Source of the DNA: an uncultured Mycoplasmatota bacterium
Lineage (GTDB): Bacteria > Bacillota_I > Bacilli_A > RF39 > UBA660
Direction of reading: 5' to 3'
Assembly (NCBI GenBank): GCA_900552495.1
Contig: URZY01000002.1
Span: 1-64,000 of the forward strand
Length of the DNA: 64,000 nt
The notes beneath the pieces are model-generated. The model worked only from the letters and a program-made list of their open reading frames with translations, ran no database searches and was not told the DNA's origin. This document shows, in pieces, positions 32,483-41,617 of the stretch. Each line of letters begins with the position of its first letter. The first letter of the stretch is position 1. Position numbers and translations under genes: made by a program.

Positions 32483-32511
32483 TTGCACAAGAAGAAATAA
32501 TATGCTATATT
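32483..32511 (+). promoter_or_regulatory. Promoter of helD
   Basis: TTGCAC (32483-32488), a 17-bp spacer and TATATT (32506-32511) with extended TGc. Predicted start near 32518. Confidence 0.75.
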
Positions 32512-32517
32512 CATATA

Positions 32518-32619
32518 GACGTTTGCAAAAAAACTACATATTTCTAAGTACTACTACATGGAAAAAATGTGGTTTTTTCTGTTTTAGTTTTCAAACAAGT
32601 TAAATATAAGGAGGGAAGC
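32518..32619 (+). promoter_or_regulatory. Attenuator-like leader of helD
   Basis: The 100-nt leader carries two copies of ACTACAT (32533-32539 and 32553-32559), either of which can pair with ATGTGG (32567-32572). The second pairing makes a small hairpin followed by TTTTTT (32573-32578), a terminator shape before the gene. Pairing with the first copy would be an alternative fold. A short reading frame crosses the hairpin. Confidence 0.5.
32558..32587 (+). CDS. Possible leader peptide (9 codons) in the helD leader
   Basis: ATG at 32558 opens MEKMWFFLF and a stop at 32585-32587. It spans the loop and 3' arm of the terminator-like hairpin, so a ribosome here would open it. No clear ribosome site precedes it, which weakens the case. 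Confidence 0.25.
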   Translation: MEKMWFFLF

Positions 32620-34653
32620 ATGGCAATTAGTGAAGAAGAATTTCAAAAAGAAAAAAAGATCTTAAAAAAAGTACAAAAACTTCTAGGTGAGACACTTTCA
32701 AATTTAGGAGAAGATGTCTATGACGATGAAGAAAACTTGCTTGAATTCAAAAAGATGATGTGGGAGAATTCTAGCAGTTTTGATGAAGCTGAAATGCAGC
32801 AAGTTATGGCAGCCACATCCCACGAAGCAGAGCGAGCTTTGCAAAAACAACGCTATTTTAAAAAACTATGTCAAATCAAAAATAAACCCTATTTTGCCTC
32901 AATAGTTTTTAAAGATGATGAAAAAAACAAATTATATAATATTTATATTTCACTAACTTATTTAAAAGATGAAAACCTAAATAACATTCTTTATGACTGG
33001 CGAAGTCCAATCTGTAGTCTGTTCTATGATTATGAGACTGGGCCTTGTGAATATACGGCTCCAGGCGGCATTTATACTGGAGAATTAAAAAGAAAGAGAC
33101 AATATAAAATCGAAAATAATCAATTAGTTGGAGTTTTTGATAATTCCTTAAATATTAATGATGAGGTTCTTCAAGAAGTACTGGCCACAGAGTCTAGTGA
33201 AAAAATGAAAAATGTTGTTAACACCATCCAGCAAGAACAAAATAAAGTAATTCGTAATTTAGAAGATAATAATTTAATAGTGCAAGGAATTGCTGGTTCT
33301 GGGAAAACTACAGTGGCTCTACATAGAATAGCTTTTTTGCTTTATCGTTTAGAGCGTTTGACCAGTAACAACATTTTAATATTTTCTCCCAATAATATTT
33401 TTACTGAATATATATCTGATGTATTACCTTCTCTTGGAGAAGCCAATACTCTTCAAACAACTTTTGCCGACTATTTGTCAGCCTTTATTACAGAATATAA
33501 GGAAGTCGAAACTTTTACTGACTTTGTCTCAAGATATTACACTTACAAAGAAACCTATCCTGAACTTGTAAAATATAAACAAAGTGATGAAATAATTAAA
33601 GATTTAGATGCATACCTTACAGATTATGTTCAAAATGCTAAATTCATTAATTCGTTTACTGAAAACGAAATAAATACTGTCGATAAAGATGAATTAAACG
33701 ATCTTCTTCATCATAAATATGATCGTCTTCCACTTTTTGAACGAGTAGAGGAAATTGCTAAAAAACTATCATCTAATTTTTATAATGGAAGTGGGAAAAA
33801 AAATCGAACTTTTGCTAAACTGCTAAAAGAAAATGCTAATTTCAAAAAAGACTACCAAACTATCTATAAAAATTTCTGGAAGAGCACTTTTACTAAAATG
33901 CCTCTTCCCGATGCCGTGATAAATTCATTTGTCAATCCAAAGACAATTAATTATGAAGATGCCTTGTTATTTACTTACATTAAAGGTAGTCTAGAAGGGT
34001 TCTTATATGAAGCTAATATTAAACAAGTAATTATTGATGAAGCCCAAGATTATAATCGTCTTCAATATATAATCATTTCTAAAATATTTCAACGTGCTGA
34101 TTTTACCATTCTAGGTGATATAAATCAAAATATTAATCCTTACTATGCCTATGAGTCCCTAGAAGAGTTGAGTAATTTATTTAAAGGTGATACAAAATAT
34201 TTAGAATTATTAAAAACTTATCGTTCATCACCAGAAATAATTGCCTATACTAATAAAATCTTAAATCTAAATCATGTTAATGCCATACGTAAAGATAACA
34301 ATAAGCCGGTTTTAATTAGAAAGGGCGTTAAAACATTAAAAGAGTCCCTTCTAAAAGATATTGCTTACCTAAAGGAAAATTATAAATCAACAGCCATTAT
34401 CACAAAAGATAATCTGGAAGCTGATAAACTCTATAATCTTTTAAAAGATGAAATTGAAATTTCTTTAGTTGAAGCCTCCTCAAAGAAGTTTCATAAAGAA
34501 TTAATTATAATACCAGCTTATACCGCTAAAGGTTTAGAGTTTGATAGTGTAATTATTTATAATGATCGAAATAATTCTTACAAGCAAAATGAAAAAAATC
34601 TTCTATATGTTGCTTGTACTAGATGTCAGCATGAACTTATCATTTATAATTAA
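32620..34653 (+). CDS. helD: HelD-like helicase, RNA polymerase recycling factor
   Basis: A 677-residue superfamily 1 (UvrD/Rep-like) protein of the HelD group. The N-terminal charged coiled-coil arm (about 1-80) and YDWRSPICSLFYDYETGPCEY precede Walker A GIAGSGKTTVALHR (about 224-237). VIIDEAQDYNRLQY is Walker B and LLKTYRSSPEI and AYTAKGLEFDSVIIY/VACTRC are later helicase motifs. HelD removes stalled RNA polymerase from DNA and some members protect against rifampicin. ATG 32620 has AAGGAGGG upstream; the upstream open frame has no such site. The gene is monocistronic behind a structured leader. Confidence 0.9.
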   Translation: MAISEEEFQKEKKILKKVQKLLGETLSNLGEDVYDDEENLLEFKKMMWENSSSFDEAEMQQVMAATSHEAERALQKQRYFKKLCQIKNKPYFASIVFKDDEKNKLYNIYISLTYLKDENLNNILYDWRSPICSLFYDYETGPCEYTAPGGIYTGELKRKRQYKIENNQLVGVFDNSLNINDEVLQEVLATESSEKMKNVVNTIQQEQNKVIRNLEDNNLIVQGIAGSGKTTVALHRIAFLLYRLERLTSNNILIFSPNNIFTEYISDVLPSLGEANTLQTTFADYLSAFITEYKEVETFTDFVSRYYTYKETYPELVKYKQSDEIIKDLDAYLTDYVQNAKFINSFTENEINTVDKDELNDLLHHKYDRLPLFERVEEIAKKLSSNFYNGSGKKNRTFAKLLKENANFKKDYQTIYKNFWKSTFTKMPLPDAVINSFVNPKTINYEDALLFTYIKGSLEGFLYEANIKQVIIDEAQDYNRLQYIIISKIFQRADFTILGDINQNINPYYAYESLEELSNLFKGDTKYLELLKTYRSSPEIIAYTNKILNLNHVNAIRKDNNKPVLIRKGVKTLKESLLKDIAYLKENYKSTAIITKDNLEADKLYNLLKDEIEISLVEASSKKFHKELIIIPAYTAKGLEFDSVIIYNDRNNSYKQNEKNLLYVACTRCQHELIIYN

Positions 34654-34685
34654 AAAATCTTTAGACTAATCATCTAAAGATTTTT
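34653..34685. terminator. Bidirectional terminator between helD and the sensor kinase gene
   Basis: A 13-bp stem AAAAATCTTTAGA / TCTAAAGATTTTT with a 7-nt loop between two convergent genes; A on one side and T on the other serve both strands. Confidence 0.92.
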
Positions 34686-36072
34686 CTTTATTACTAATAA
34701 TGAAATAAAAAATAGTTCCTTTTCCAACACTTGATTTAACTCCATGTTCAAATCCATGCAATTCTAAAATATTTTTGACTATTGATAATCCCAAGCCCGT
34801 ACCTACTAAATTACGTTTATGTTTTTTATTGTTCTTATAATACTTATCCCAGATATAAGGTAGGTCTTCTTCTTTAATTCCTTTCCCAGTATCAATGATT
34901 TCTACTACATAATCATTTTCCCCAGTAATATTAATTGTAACGGAATTATCCTCTCCTGTATAATTAATTGCATTATTAACTAAGTTATAAATAACTTGCT
35001 CTAGTTTCTTTCTATCAGCTTTAATCATAATCTTCTTTTTCTTATGATTAAAATTAAAAGTATAAGACTCTGTTTCTTTTAACACCTTGTATCGCTCTAA
35101 TATGTCATCAATCAAATTAATTAAATCAAATTCTTCAATATCTAAGCTCTCAATATTTGACTGCATCTTTGATAAGGTTAGAATATCGTTGACCAAGATT
35201 GTTAAACGATCAACTTCGTTAGCGATAATATTCATATCTTCTTTTTGTTTGGCTTTATTATTAGCATGTAAATCAGTACTCATTTCAGCATACGCTTTAA
35301 TCATTGTAAGCGGTGTTTTTAAATCATGTGAAACGTTAGCCATCAAATCCCGTCGCAACTCATCCGTTTTACTTAATTCACTGCTGGCATAATTTAGTGT
35401 TTCCGCTAACTCATTTATTTCTAAGATATTTGAATCATTTTCAAATTTTACATTAAAATTTCTTTTTGCCAACTGTTTAGCAGCAGTATTCATTTTAACA
35501 ATAGGCAATGATATATAATTAGACATAAAATAAGAAATTGCAAATGACAAAATCAAGACTACCACCAAGACAATTACCAATTGTTCTTGAATAATATCAA
35601 CCGTAGAATCAACTGGATCAAGAGAAGTATTAACAAAGGCATATTTATTATTTTTAAGTTTTACAGCATAAACAAGCGTATCATTATTATACATTGGATT
35701 AATTAATTCATACGTCTTATTTTTTTCTCCGCTAGTCATAAAATTATATTTATAGTTCATACTAGTTTCTTTTCCTGTAAAACAACCCCTTCCATAGCTA
35801 GAAGAAGAGTAGAGTGTAACAAAATTACTATTTATTACCTCTACACATACCTCACTATCATAGGCCGCTTTGTCAACTATATCACTAAATTTACTAGATG
35901 ACTGCCTAAGAGCAATTAATTTTGCTACGGACTTAATATCATTTATTTTTACATATCTATAATACTGATCTAAAAATAATACTTGAAATATCCATAAGAC
36001 ACCAAGTATTACTATTGAAAAAATTAAAAAGTACTTCCATATCTCTCTATTTAAACTATTATTCTTCTTCAT
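34666..36072 (-). CDS. Sensor histidine kinase
   Basis: A 468-residue membrane kinase. A first membrane helix (about 15-35), an outside domain of about 125 residues with two Cys (EVCVEV, GRGCFTG), a second helix (about 165-185), HAMP (LPIVKMNTAAKQLAKRNF), the phospho-accepting His in VSHDLKTPLTMIKAYAEM, and an HATPase domain with NLVNNAINYTG (N box), DTGKGI (G1) and GTGLGLSIV (G2). It overlaps the 3' end of the response regulator gene by 14 nt, so the two form one system. ATG 36072 is preferred; a GTG at 36099 is in frame. The signal sensed is unknown. The window has no obvious target operon next to it. Confidence 0.9.
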   Translation of the reverse strand: MKKNNSLNREIWKYFLIFSIVILGVLWIFQVLFLDQYYRYVKINDIKSVAKLIALRQSSSKFSDIVDKAAYDSEVCVEVINSNFVTLYSSSSYGRGCFTGKETSMNYKYNFMTSGEKNKTYELINPMYNNDTLVYAVKLKNNKYAFVNTSLDPVDSTVDIIQEQLVIVLVVVLILSFAISYFMSNYISLPIVKMNTAAKQLAKRNFNVKFENDSNILEINELAETLNYASSELSKTDELRRDLMANVSHDLKTPLTMIKAYAEMSTDLHANNKAKQKEDMNIIANEVDRLTILVNDILTLSKMQSNIESLDIEEFDLINLIDDILERYKVLKETESYTFNFNHKKKKIMIKADRKKLEQVIYNLVNNAINYTGEDNSVTINITGENDYVVEIIDTGKGIKEEDLPYIWDKYYKNNKKHKRNLVGTGLGLSIVKNILELHGFEHGVKSSVGKGTIFYFIISNKEKSLDD

Positions 36073-36736
36073 TTTCAATAAACTTATATCCAACCCCACG
36101 TACAGTTACGATGTGGTCACGATATTTACCTAAATTATTTCTTAGCATCTTGATATGGGTATCAACAGTTCGATCATCACCGAAATAGTCATATCCCCAT
36201 AAACTAGAAAGTAATTGTTCTCGAGAAATAGCAATACCTTTATTTTTAATTAAATAGGAAAGGATTTCAAACTCTTTTGGAGTAACATTTATTTGTTTTT
36301 TATCTATTTTTATATAATGGGCAGAAAAGTTAACTTCTAAAGAGTCGAGTTTATATATATTAAGCAAAGTATTACTATATCGATTCATTATGGCTTTGAT
36401 TCTAGCTATTAACTCATTTGGTGAGAATGGCTTAGTTAAATAGTCATCAATGCCTAAATCAAATCCCGCTAATTTATCGTATTCTTCACCCCTAGCGGAC
36501 AATACGATCACTGGAATTCTTTTATCGCGCGGTAATTCTTTCAACATAGTAAATCCATCCATCTGTGGCATCATTATATCTAATACCATTAAATCGTAAG
36601 TATTTGTAAGTAGTTTGTTCAAAGCAACTTTTCCATTGTCAGCTTCATCTACCAAAAAATTTTGGGCTAGACAATATTCTTTAATTACGTCTCGAATCAT
36701 TTTTTCATCATCGACGATTAATATTTTCATGTTCAA
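36059..36736 (-). CDS. OmpR/PhoB-type response regulator
   Basis: A 225-residue regulator with receiver (acidic pair in ILIVDDEKM, phospho-acceptor Asp in LMVLDIMMPQMDGF, Lys in LTKPFSPNEL) and a winged-helix C-terminal domain (ITPK-like VTPKEFEILSYLIKNKG, DDRTVDTHIKMLRNNLG, VRGVGYKFI). It is the partner of the overlapping sensor kinase. A GGAGGGAT site precedes the ATG, and TATAAT (minus strand, about 36759-36764) lies about 25 nt upstream of it. Confidence 0.93.
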   Translation of the reverse strand: MNMKILIVDDEKMIRDVIKEYCLAQNFLVDEADNGKVALNKLLTNTYDLMVLDIMMPQMDGFTMLKELPRDKRIPVIVLSARGEEYDKLAGFDLGIDDYLTKPFSPNELIARIKAIMNRYSNTLLNIYKLDSLEVNFSAHYIKIDKKQINVTPKEFEILSYLIKNKGIAISREQLLSSLWGYDYFGDDRTVDTHIKMLRNNLGKYRDHIVTVRGVGYKFIENEEE

Positions 36737-36810
36737 AATCCCTCCTAACTAAGAATATTATACAATAAATGTGTCGATTTAGTGAAAAAACAATGTATAA
36801 ATCGTAAAAA

Positions 36811-38100
36811 TTATTTTAAAAATTTTCTAATCATTATCAATTCATATATCGTAACCACAATAACATTCAAACTAATAGAAAGAATTAATCCCCATAAACC
36901 GATTTTAAGTAATGACAAAACTACTAATAAAATACATCGTGTTGCTACACCTAACAAACTAGATGTAAGGACAGTTTTACTTTTTCCCATTGCTTCCAAA
37001 CTGCTGGAAAGCGGAGCTTGGATATATTGCAAAAGGCAGATTGGTGCTAAGAAACGCATATATGAGCTACCTTGTTCGGTATGATAGATAAGTGATAAAA
37101 AGACTTCCGGTATTAAAACAAAAAAACTCATTAAAAAGATTCCAATCGCCAGAGAAATAGCAATACCTAACTTTAATTTTTTCTTTACCTGTTCATATCG
37201 CTTTAGAGAATATTCTTTTGATATAATAGGTAATAACGCATTAGATATTGCCCCTGTAAAAAAGGAGGGTAGGAGTAAAATAGGCATAACATAACCCGAT
37301 AAGATACCATATTGATTAGTAATGAAACTAGAAGAATAGCCAACATGATGCAAAACAGCAGTAAGTAGAATAGGTTCTAAAAAGTATCCAACACTTCCTA
37401 CCAATCTCCCACACGTATTTGGAATTCCAATCGATAAACTCTCTCGCATATAACTTTTACTAGGTCGCAAGTCCCTAGCTTTAATTGAAAATTTTTTTGG
37501 CAAAAACAACAATAAAACAATAATAGATGCTGATTCACTAATAATATTTGATAAGACTAAAAAACAAACAGCATAATTAATTCCCTTTTTAAGAAAAAAA
37601 GGAATACCAACTATCATAATAATCAATCTAACAACATCTTCAACAACATTAGAAATAACATGTGGAAACATTCTTTCTTTTCCAAAAAAGTAACTTCGAC
37701 AGATACTCGATAAACTAATAAAAGGAATTACTACACTTATAGCCAAAATACCATAATAAGTATCACTGTTTTTTAATAAATCGTTTGCTAATGTTGAAGC
37801 CATCAGCCAAATAAATAAAATTAAAAAAACATTAATCACCATTGAAATTGGAATTACTGATGCAAAAAGACGTCGGTTATTTTTTGTATCTTCCGCCACT
37901 AATTTAGACAAAGCAATTGGCAATCCAAATTGACTAATGCCTATAAACAAAGAAAAGGTTGGCAAAATCATCATATAAAGACCTAGACCCTCAGAACCAA
38001 TTAATCTTCCCATTACCATTTTGATGACGAGTCCGAGTACTTTTGTAATACCTCCACCAATAAGTAAAATAAGCGTTGATTTTATAAATTTCTCTTTCAT
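36811..38100 (-). CDS. Polysaccharide flippase-like membrane protein (SpoVB/MurJ-like)
   Basis: A 429-residue multi-pass protein (about 12-14 membrane helices) of the polysaccharide biosynthesis/MATE-like flippase superfamily. The start MKEKFIKSTLILLIGGGITK and VLGLVIKMVMGRLIGSEG matches the N-terminus of SpoVB/YtgP-type proteins, with GLPIALSKLVAEDTKNNR next. Substrates could be lipid II or a polymer carrier; which one cannot be told. The open frame extends upstream to 38214 without a ribosome site. ATG 38100 is chosen by family match although it too lacks a clear site. It is transcribed away from the two-component genes on the same strand. Confidence 0.82.
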   Translation of the reverse strand: MKEKFIKSTLILLIGGGITKVLGLVIKMVMGRLIGSEGLGLYMMILPTFSLFIGISQFGLPIALSKLVAEDTKNNRRLFASVIPISMVINVFLILFIWLMASTLANDLLKNSDTYYGILAISVVIPFISLSSICRSYFFGKERMFPHVISNVVEDVVRLIIMIVGIPFFLKKGINYAVCFLVLSNIISESASIIVLLLFLPKKFSIKARDLRPSKSYMRESLSIGIPNTCGRLVGSVGYFLEPILLTAVLHHVGYSSSFITNQYGILSGYVMPILLLPSFFTGAISNALLPIISKEYSLKRYEQVKKKLKLGIAISLAIGIFLMSFFVLIPEVFLSLIYHTEQGSSYMRFLAPICLLQYIQAPLSSSLEAMGKSKTVLTSSLLGVATRCILLVVLSLLKIGLWGLILSISLNVIVVTIYELIMIRKFLK

Positions 38101-38262
38101 ATTAAAAATATATGAAAAAACGCTAGCATTATTTAAAAAATATGGTATCATTGATATGTAAGGTATATAATCGAAGTTGTAAATGTAAATTTTTGTAAAT
38201 CGAACATATATCAAATTTTGTAAAAGTAAATGTAAAATGTGGTAAGTTAGTTACACTAGCTC

Positions 38263-38291
38263 TTTAATAAAAAAATTAGCTATGGTATTCT
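38263..38291 (+). promoter_or_regulatory. Promoter of the acidic membrane-anchored protein gene
   Basis: TTTAAT (38263-38268), a 17-bp spacer and TATTCT (38286-38291) with extended TGg. Confidence 0.5.
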
Positions 38292-38312
38292 AATAATATA
38301 GAGGTGAACAAG

Positions 38313-39506
38313 ATGAATGAATTAATAGAATTTTTAACATCAAAGGAGATTATAGTTGTTTACATAGTAGCAGTTGTTGCTTGTCTACTATGCTTTATAA
38401 TATATTTAGTAGACAAAAATTATTACAAATGCAAACAAAGACATAATACTAAAGAGTTAAATAAATTAGTAGAAGAGGTAACTGAAATTGTCGAAGATAA
38501 AAAAACAGATATTTCTATTGAGACTTATGAGACACCAGTATTATCGCCAGTAGTAGAAGAATATGTAACTCAAAAAGAAACAAATGTCGATTCAGCAGTA
38601 TTAACATCAAAGGAGATAAATAATTTGCCAGAAGAAGCAGAAATTGCTAACGACGGCAAAGAAGACAAAGAGATTGTATATACAGAATTACTTGAAGAGC
38701 CAGCTCTAGAAATTAATGTTGAGGATTTGGTTTTATCAACTATGACTGATACCACGGCATCAGCAGAATATAATGAAGAACCAGAAATTTTATCTGTAGA
38801 GGAAGTTATTTCTGATACAACTACTCCGGAAGTAACCTCAATTCAAGAAGAATTAGAATACACATCAATTGAACCAGATAGACAGCAAGCTCAAGAAGAA
38901 TTAATGCGCTTAACTGAGGAATTAGAAAAAGCTGAGCAAGAAGCTAAAACGATAGATTTGACATCATATGAAGAGGAGCAAGAAGAAAATGCTATTATTA
39001 GTCTAGACGAATTAATGAAAAAAAGTAAGGAAATGTATGCATCTAATGAAATAACACAATATGCTGATGAAGGTAATGAACCTATAAGTATAGAAGATTT
39101 AGAAAGACGAATGCAAGCTGTAAAGGAAGACATTACCACTATTACTACGCCAGTTGAGAATCATGAGCAATCAGCTTCATCTATAGTTGAAGAATTAGAG
39201 CCAGTCAAAGTAACTTTAGCAGATTTTAATACTATAAAAGTTACAGAGCCAGTTGAGCAAACTATAGATGAGCAACCAACTAGTATTACAGTCGAATCGG
39301 TTAAACCATTAAGCGAGTCCTATCAAAACACTCGTAAATTTGAACGAACACCTGTTATTTCACCAATTTATGGTATTGAAAAGACAGAAACTGCAGAAAA
39401 TATTGCTTTAGAAAATACTGCTAACTATGATAAGTTAGATGAAGAGATTAAAAAGACGAACGAATTTTTAATGACTCTTCGTGAATTACAAAAAAATTTA
39501 GATTAA
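38313..39506 (+). CDS. Acidic membrane-anchored protein with a conserved-looking C-terminal motif
   Basis: A 397-residue protein: one membrane helix (about 11-33, cytosol-facing bulk expected from KNYYKCKQRH after it), then about 300 residues rich in Glu, Thr, Ser and Val that look disordered. A short helical region follows (QAQEELMRLTEELEKAEQEAK). Near the C-terminus are FERTPVISPIYGIEK and a final amphipathic helix KKTNEFLMTLRELQKNL. The order anchor, acidic linker, short motif suggests a scaffold for other proteins, perhaps in division or envelope assembly. No family recognised. GAGGTGA supports ATG 38313. Confidence 0.7.
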   Translation: MNELIEFLTSKEIIVVYIVAVVACLLCFIIYLVDKNYYKCKQRHNTKELNKLVEEVTEIVEDKKTDISIETYETPVLSPVVEEYVTQKETNVDSAVLTSKEINNLPEEAEIANDGKEDKEIVYTELLEEPALEINVEDLVLSTMTDTTASAEYNEEPEILSVEEVISDTTTPEVTSIQEELEYTSIEPDRQQAQEELMRLTEELEKAEQEAKTIDLTSYEEEQEENAIISLDELMKKSKEMYASNEITQYADEGNEPISIEDLERRMQAVKEDITTITTPVENHEQSASSIVEELEPVKVTLADFNTIKVTEPVEQTIDEQPTSITVESVKPLSESYQNTRKFERTPVISPIYGIEKTETAENIALENTANYDKLDEEIKKTNEFLMTLRELQKNLD

Positions 39507-39527
39507 CGCTTATGTTAATCTTTTTTT
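39500..39527 (+). terminator. Terminator after the acidic protein
   Basis: AGATTAAC / GTTAATCT with loop GCTTAT and T run; overlaps the stop codon. Confidence 0.9.
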
Positions 39528-39565
39528 ATCGGCAAATAGACCCTTTTATCGTATAATATATATGA

Positions 39566-39594
39566 TTGATAAAAATGTCGAAATATGCTATACT
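39566..39594 (+). promoter_or_regulatory. Promoter of the gene at 39619, mtaB and recD2
   Basis: TTGATA (39566-39571), a 17-bp spacer and TATACT (39589-39594) with extended TGc. Confidence 0.82.
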
Positions 39595-39618
39595 GTAACC
39601 AATTTAGGGAGGAATATT

Positions 39619-40332
39619 ATGAAAAAAATTGCTTTACTAATCTTTGGGGGTATATTATTATTTACATCATATGGAATTTTCACGACTGTAAACTCAGAAA
39701 ACCAAACCAAGAATACAAAAAACCAAGAGTCAATTGATTATCGCATAGAGGAAGAAAATAACTTAATTTCCAGCACCAAAACCACGCAAGAATCTAATGA
39801 CTTAACTGACCAAGAATTTACTACATATATTGAAAAGATTGATTATGAAGTAGGAACAATTACTACAAAATCAAATCCAACTCCCGAAGAAGAAAAAACT
39901 TTGACTAATACATTTATAACATTAACTGATTTTATTTTTTATGGCGGAGAAATCAAAGGAAAGACCTTTGCTACTTTAACTGCGAGTGCTAAAAGCCAAG
40001 TCATTGCTTTATACGAAAAGATAGATACTAAAATAGAAGCATCATTCCCTGGTTATAAGGAAAAAATCAAACAAACCTCTACTAAAACTTATAATGATAT
40101 AAAAGATAAACTGGTTAATTTAAAAGCGTCTTTGGCTAATAAATATAAAGAAGAAATTGGTGAAGAAAACTATAATGATCAAGTAGATACTTTTAACGAG
40201 AGTAAAGAAACTATGAAAGAGTCTTTTACTCCAGTTATTGATAAAATAGTTGATGAGACAAAAGAATTATATGAAACAACGAAAAATAAGTTAGATAGTT
40301 GGTATCAATCATGGAAAGAAGAGAATAATTAA
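39619..40332 (+). CDS. Exported or membrane-anchored helical protein of unknown function
   Basis: A 237-residue protein with an N-terminal hydrophobic segment (about 3-22, MKKIALLIFGGILLFTSYGI) that may be a signal or anchor; no lipobox Cys. The rest is charged and helical, with Lys- and Glu-rich stretches (KEKIKQTSTKTYNDIKDKL, ETKELYETTKNKLDSWYQSW), probably coiled coil. No family. GGGAGG fixes ATG 39619. The stop overlaps the mtaB start by one base (TAATG), so the two are coupled. Confidence 0.72.
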   Translation: MKKIALLIFGGILLFTSYGIFTTVNSENQTKNTKNQESIDYRIEEENNLISSTKTTQESNDLTDQEFTTYIEKIDYEVGTITTKSNPTPEEEKTLTNTFITLTDFIFYGGEIKGKTFATLTASAKSQVIALYEKIDTKIEASFPGYKEKIKQTSTKTYNDIKDKLVNLKASLANKYKEEIGEENYNDQVDTFNESKETMKESFTPVIDKIVDETKELYETTKNKLDSWYQSWKEENN

Positions 40333-41603
40333 TGAGAACAGTAGGAATATTAACATTAGGTTGTAAAGTAAATACTTATGAAAGTGAATTTATAATAAGT
40401 AAATTAAAAGAAAATAATTACATAATCCAGGACTTTAGCGATATTTGTGATGTTTATATCATAAATACCTGTACTGTAACTAATACTTCAGATATCAAAT
40501 CCAAAAAGATGATTCGGGCTGCTATTAAGCGCAATCCCGATGCCTGCATTGTTGCCATGGGTTGCTTTATTGAAGCTAACAAAGATTATTATATTGAAGG
40601 CTTAGATATCGTTTTAGGAACTAAAGACAAATCAAAAATTGTTGAATTATTAGATGAATATTTTGCAAAGAAAACTTTAATTAAAAGATTATACGACAGT
40701 GAGAAAACTACCTTTGAAGATATGTATATCACTGATTTCCCAGGTCGTACTAGAGCTTTTGTCAAAATTCAAGATGGCTGTGAGAATTTTTGCAGCTATT
40801 GTATAATTCCGTTTGTGCGTGGAAAATGTCGTTCAAAAGCAAAAGAACAAGTTATAAAGGAGATAACTGACCTAGTAGCCAATGGTTATAAAGAGGTCGT
40901 TTTAACAGGAATTCATACCGGTAATTACGGAGTAGATTTAGGTACGAATTTTGCCACTCTTTTAAAAGACCTAGTTACTATTTCTGGGCTTAAACGTCTA
41001 AGAATTTCTTCAATTGAAATAACTGAATTAACCAGTGACGTCTTAGCTGTTATTAAAGATAATCAAATTATTGTTGATCATCTGCATATTCCATTGCAAG
41101 CCGGTAGTAACGAAGTTTTAAAACTAATGAATCGAAAATATGATTTAGCTTTTTTCTACCACAAAATTGAAGAAATTAGAGCCATAAGACCAAATATTTC
41201 TATTACCACCGATGTTTTAGTAGGCTTTCCAGGTGAAACCACAGAAATGTTTAACAGGACTATCCAAACATGTCGTGAGTTAGAACTTACTAAAATTCAC
41301 GTATTTCCATTTAGTTTGCGCCAAGGTACCAAAGCCGAAGAATTACCAAATCATATTGATAACGAAGAAAAAAAGCGTCGAGCACGTTCCTTACTTGCTG
41401 TATCTAAAGAATTAGAATTAGCTTATTTCAACAAATATTTAAATCAAGAAGTTGAGGTTTTAATCGAAGAGACTAAAGATGGAGTTAGTTTTGGTCATAC
41501 AGGAAATTATTTATATGTTAAAATTAACAAAGAATTAGAACACAATACATTTGTAACTGTCAAAATAACATCTATTGCTTATCCATACTGTATAGGCGAA
41601 TAG
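40332..41603 (+). CDS. mtaB: tRNA t6A37 methylthiotransferase MtaB
   Basis: A 423-residue radical-SAM methylthiotransferase (MtaB/YqeV type). It converts N6-threonylcarbamoyladenosine at tRNA position 37 to its 2-methylthio form. The N-terminal cluster-binding domain has TLGCKVNTYESE and NTCTVTN and AMGCF. The radical-SAM motif is CENFCSYCIIPFVRG (CxxxCxxC), and a C-terminal TRAM domain ends the protein. In Bacillus it follows the dnaK operon (yqeV); here it is 14 kb away. Start shared with the upstream stop. Confidence 0.93.
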   Translation: MRTVGILTLGCKVNTYESEFIISKLKENNYIIQDFSDICDVYIINTCTVTNTSDIKSKKMIRAAIKRNPDACIVAMGCFIEANKDYYIEGLDIVLGTKDKSKIVELLDEYFAKKTLIKRLYDSEKTTFEDMYITDFPGRTRAFVKIQDGCENFCSYCIIPFVRGKCRSKAKEQVIKEITDLVANGYKEVVLTGIHTGNYGVDLGTNFATLLKDLVTISGLKRLRISSIEITELTSDVLAVIKDNQIIVDHLHIPLQAGSNEVLKLMNRKYDLAFFYHKIEEIRAIRPNISITTDVLVGFPGETTEMFNRTIQTCRELELTKIHVFPFSLRQGTKAEELPNHIDNEEKKRRARSLLAVSKELELAYFNKYLNQEVEVLIEETKDGVSFGHTGNYLYVKINKELEHNTFVTVKITSIAYPYCIGE

Positions 41604-41617
41604 CTTAAGGAGGAATA

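Noticed and set aside
32569..32619. GTG start extending HelD upstream
   Set aside because: It lies in the attenuator hairpin and has no ribosome site; AAGGAGGG fits ATG 32620.
38101..38214. Longer N-terminus of the flippase-like protein
   Set aside because: The extra 38 residues are not like the family and lack a ribosome site; the conserved start begins at 38100.
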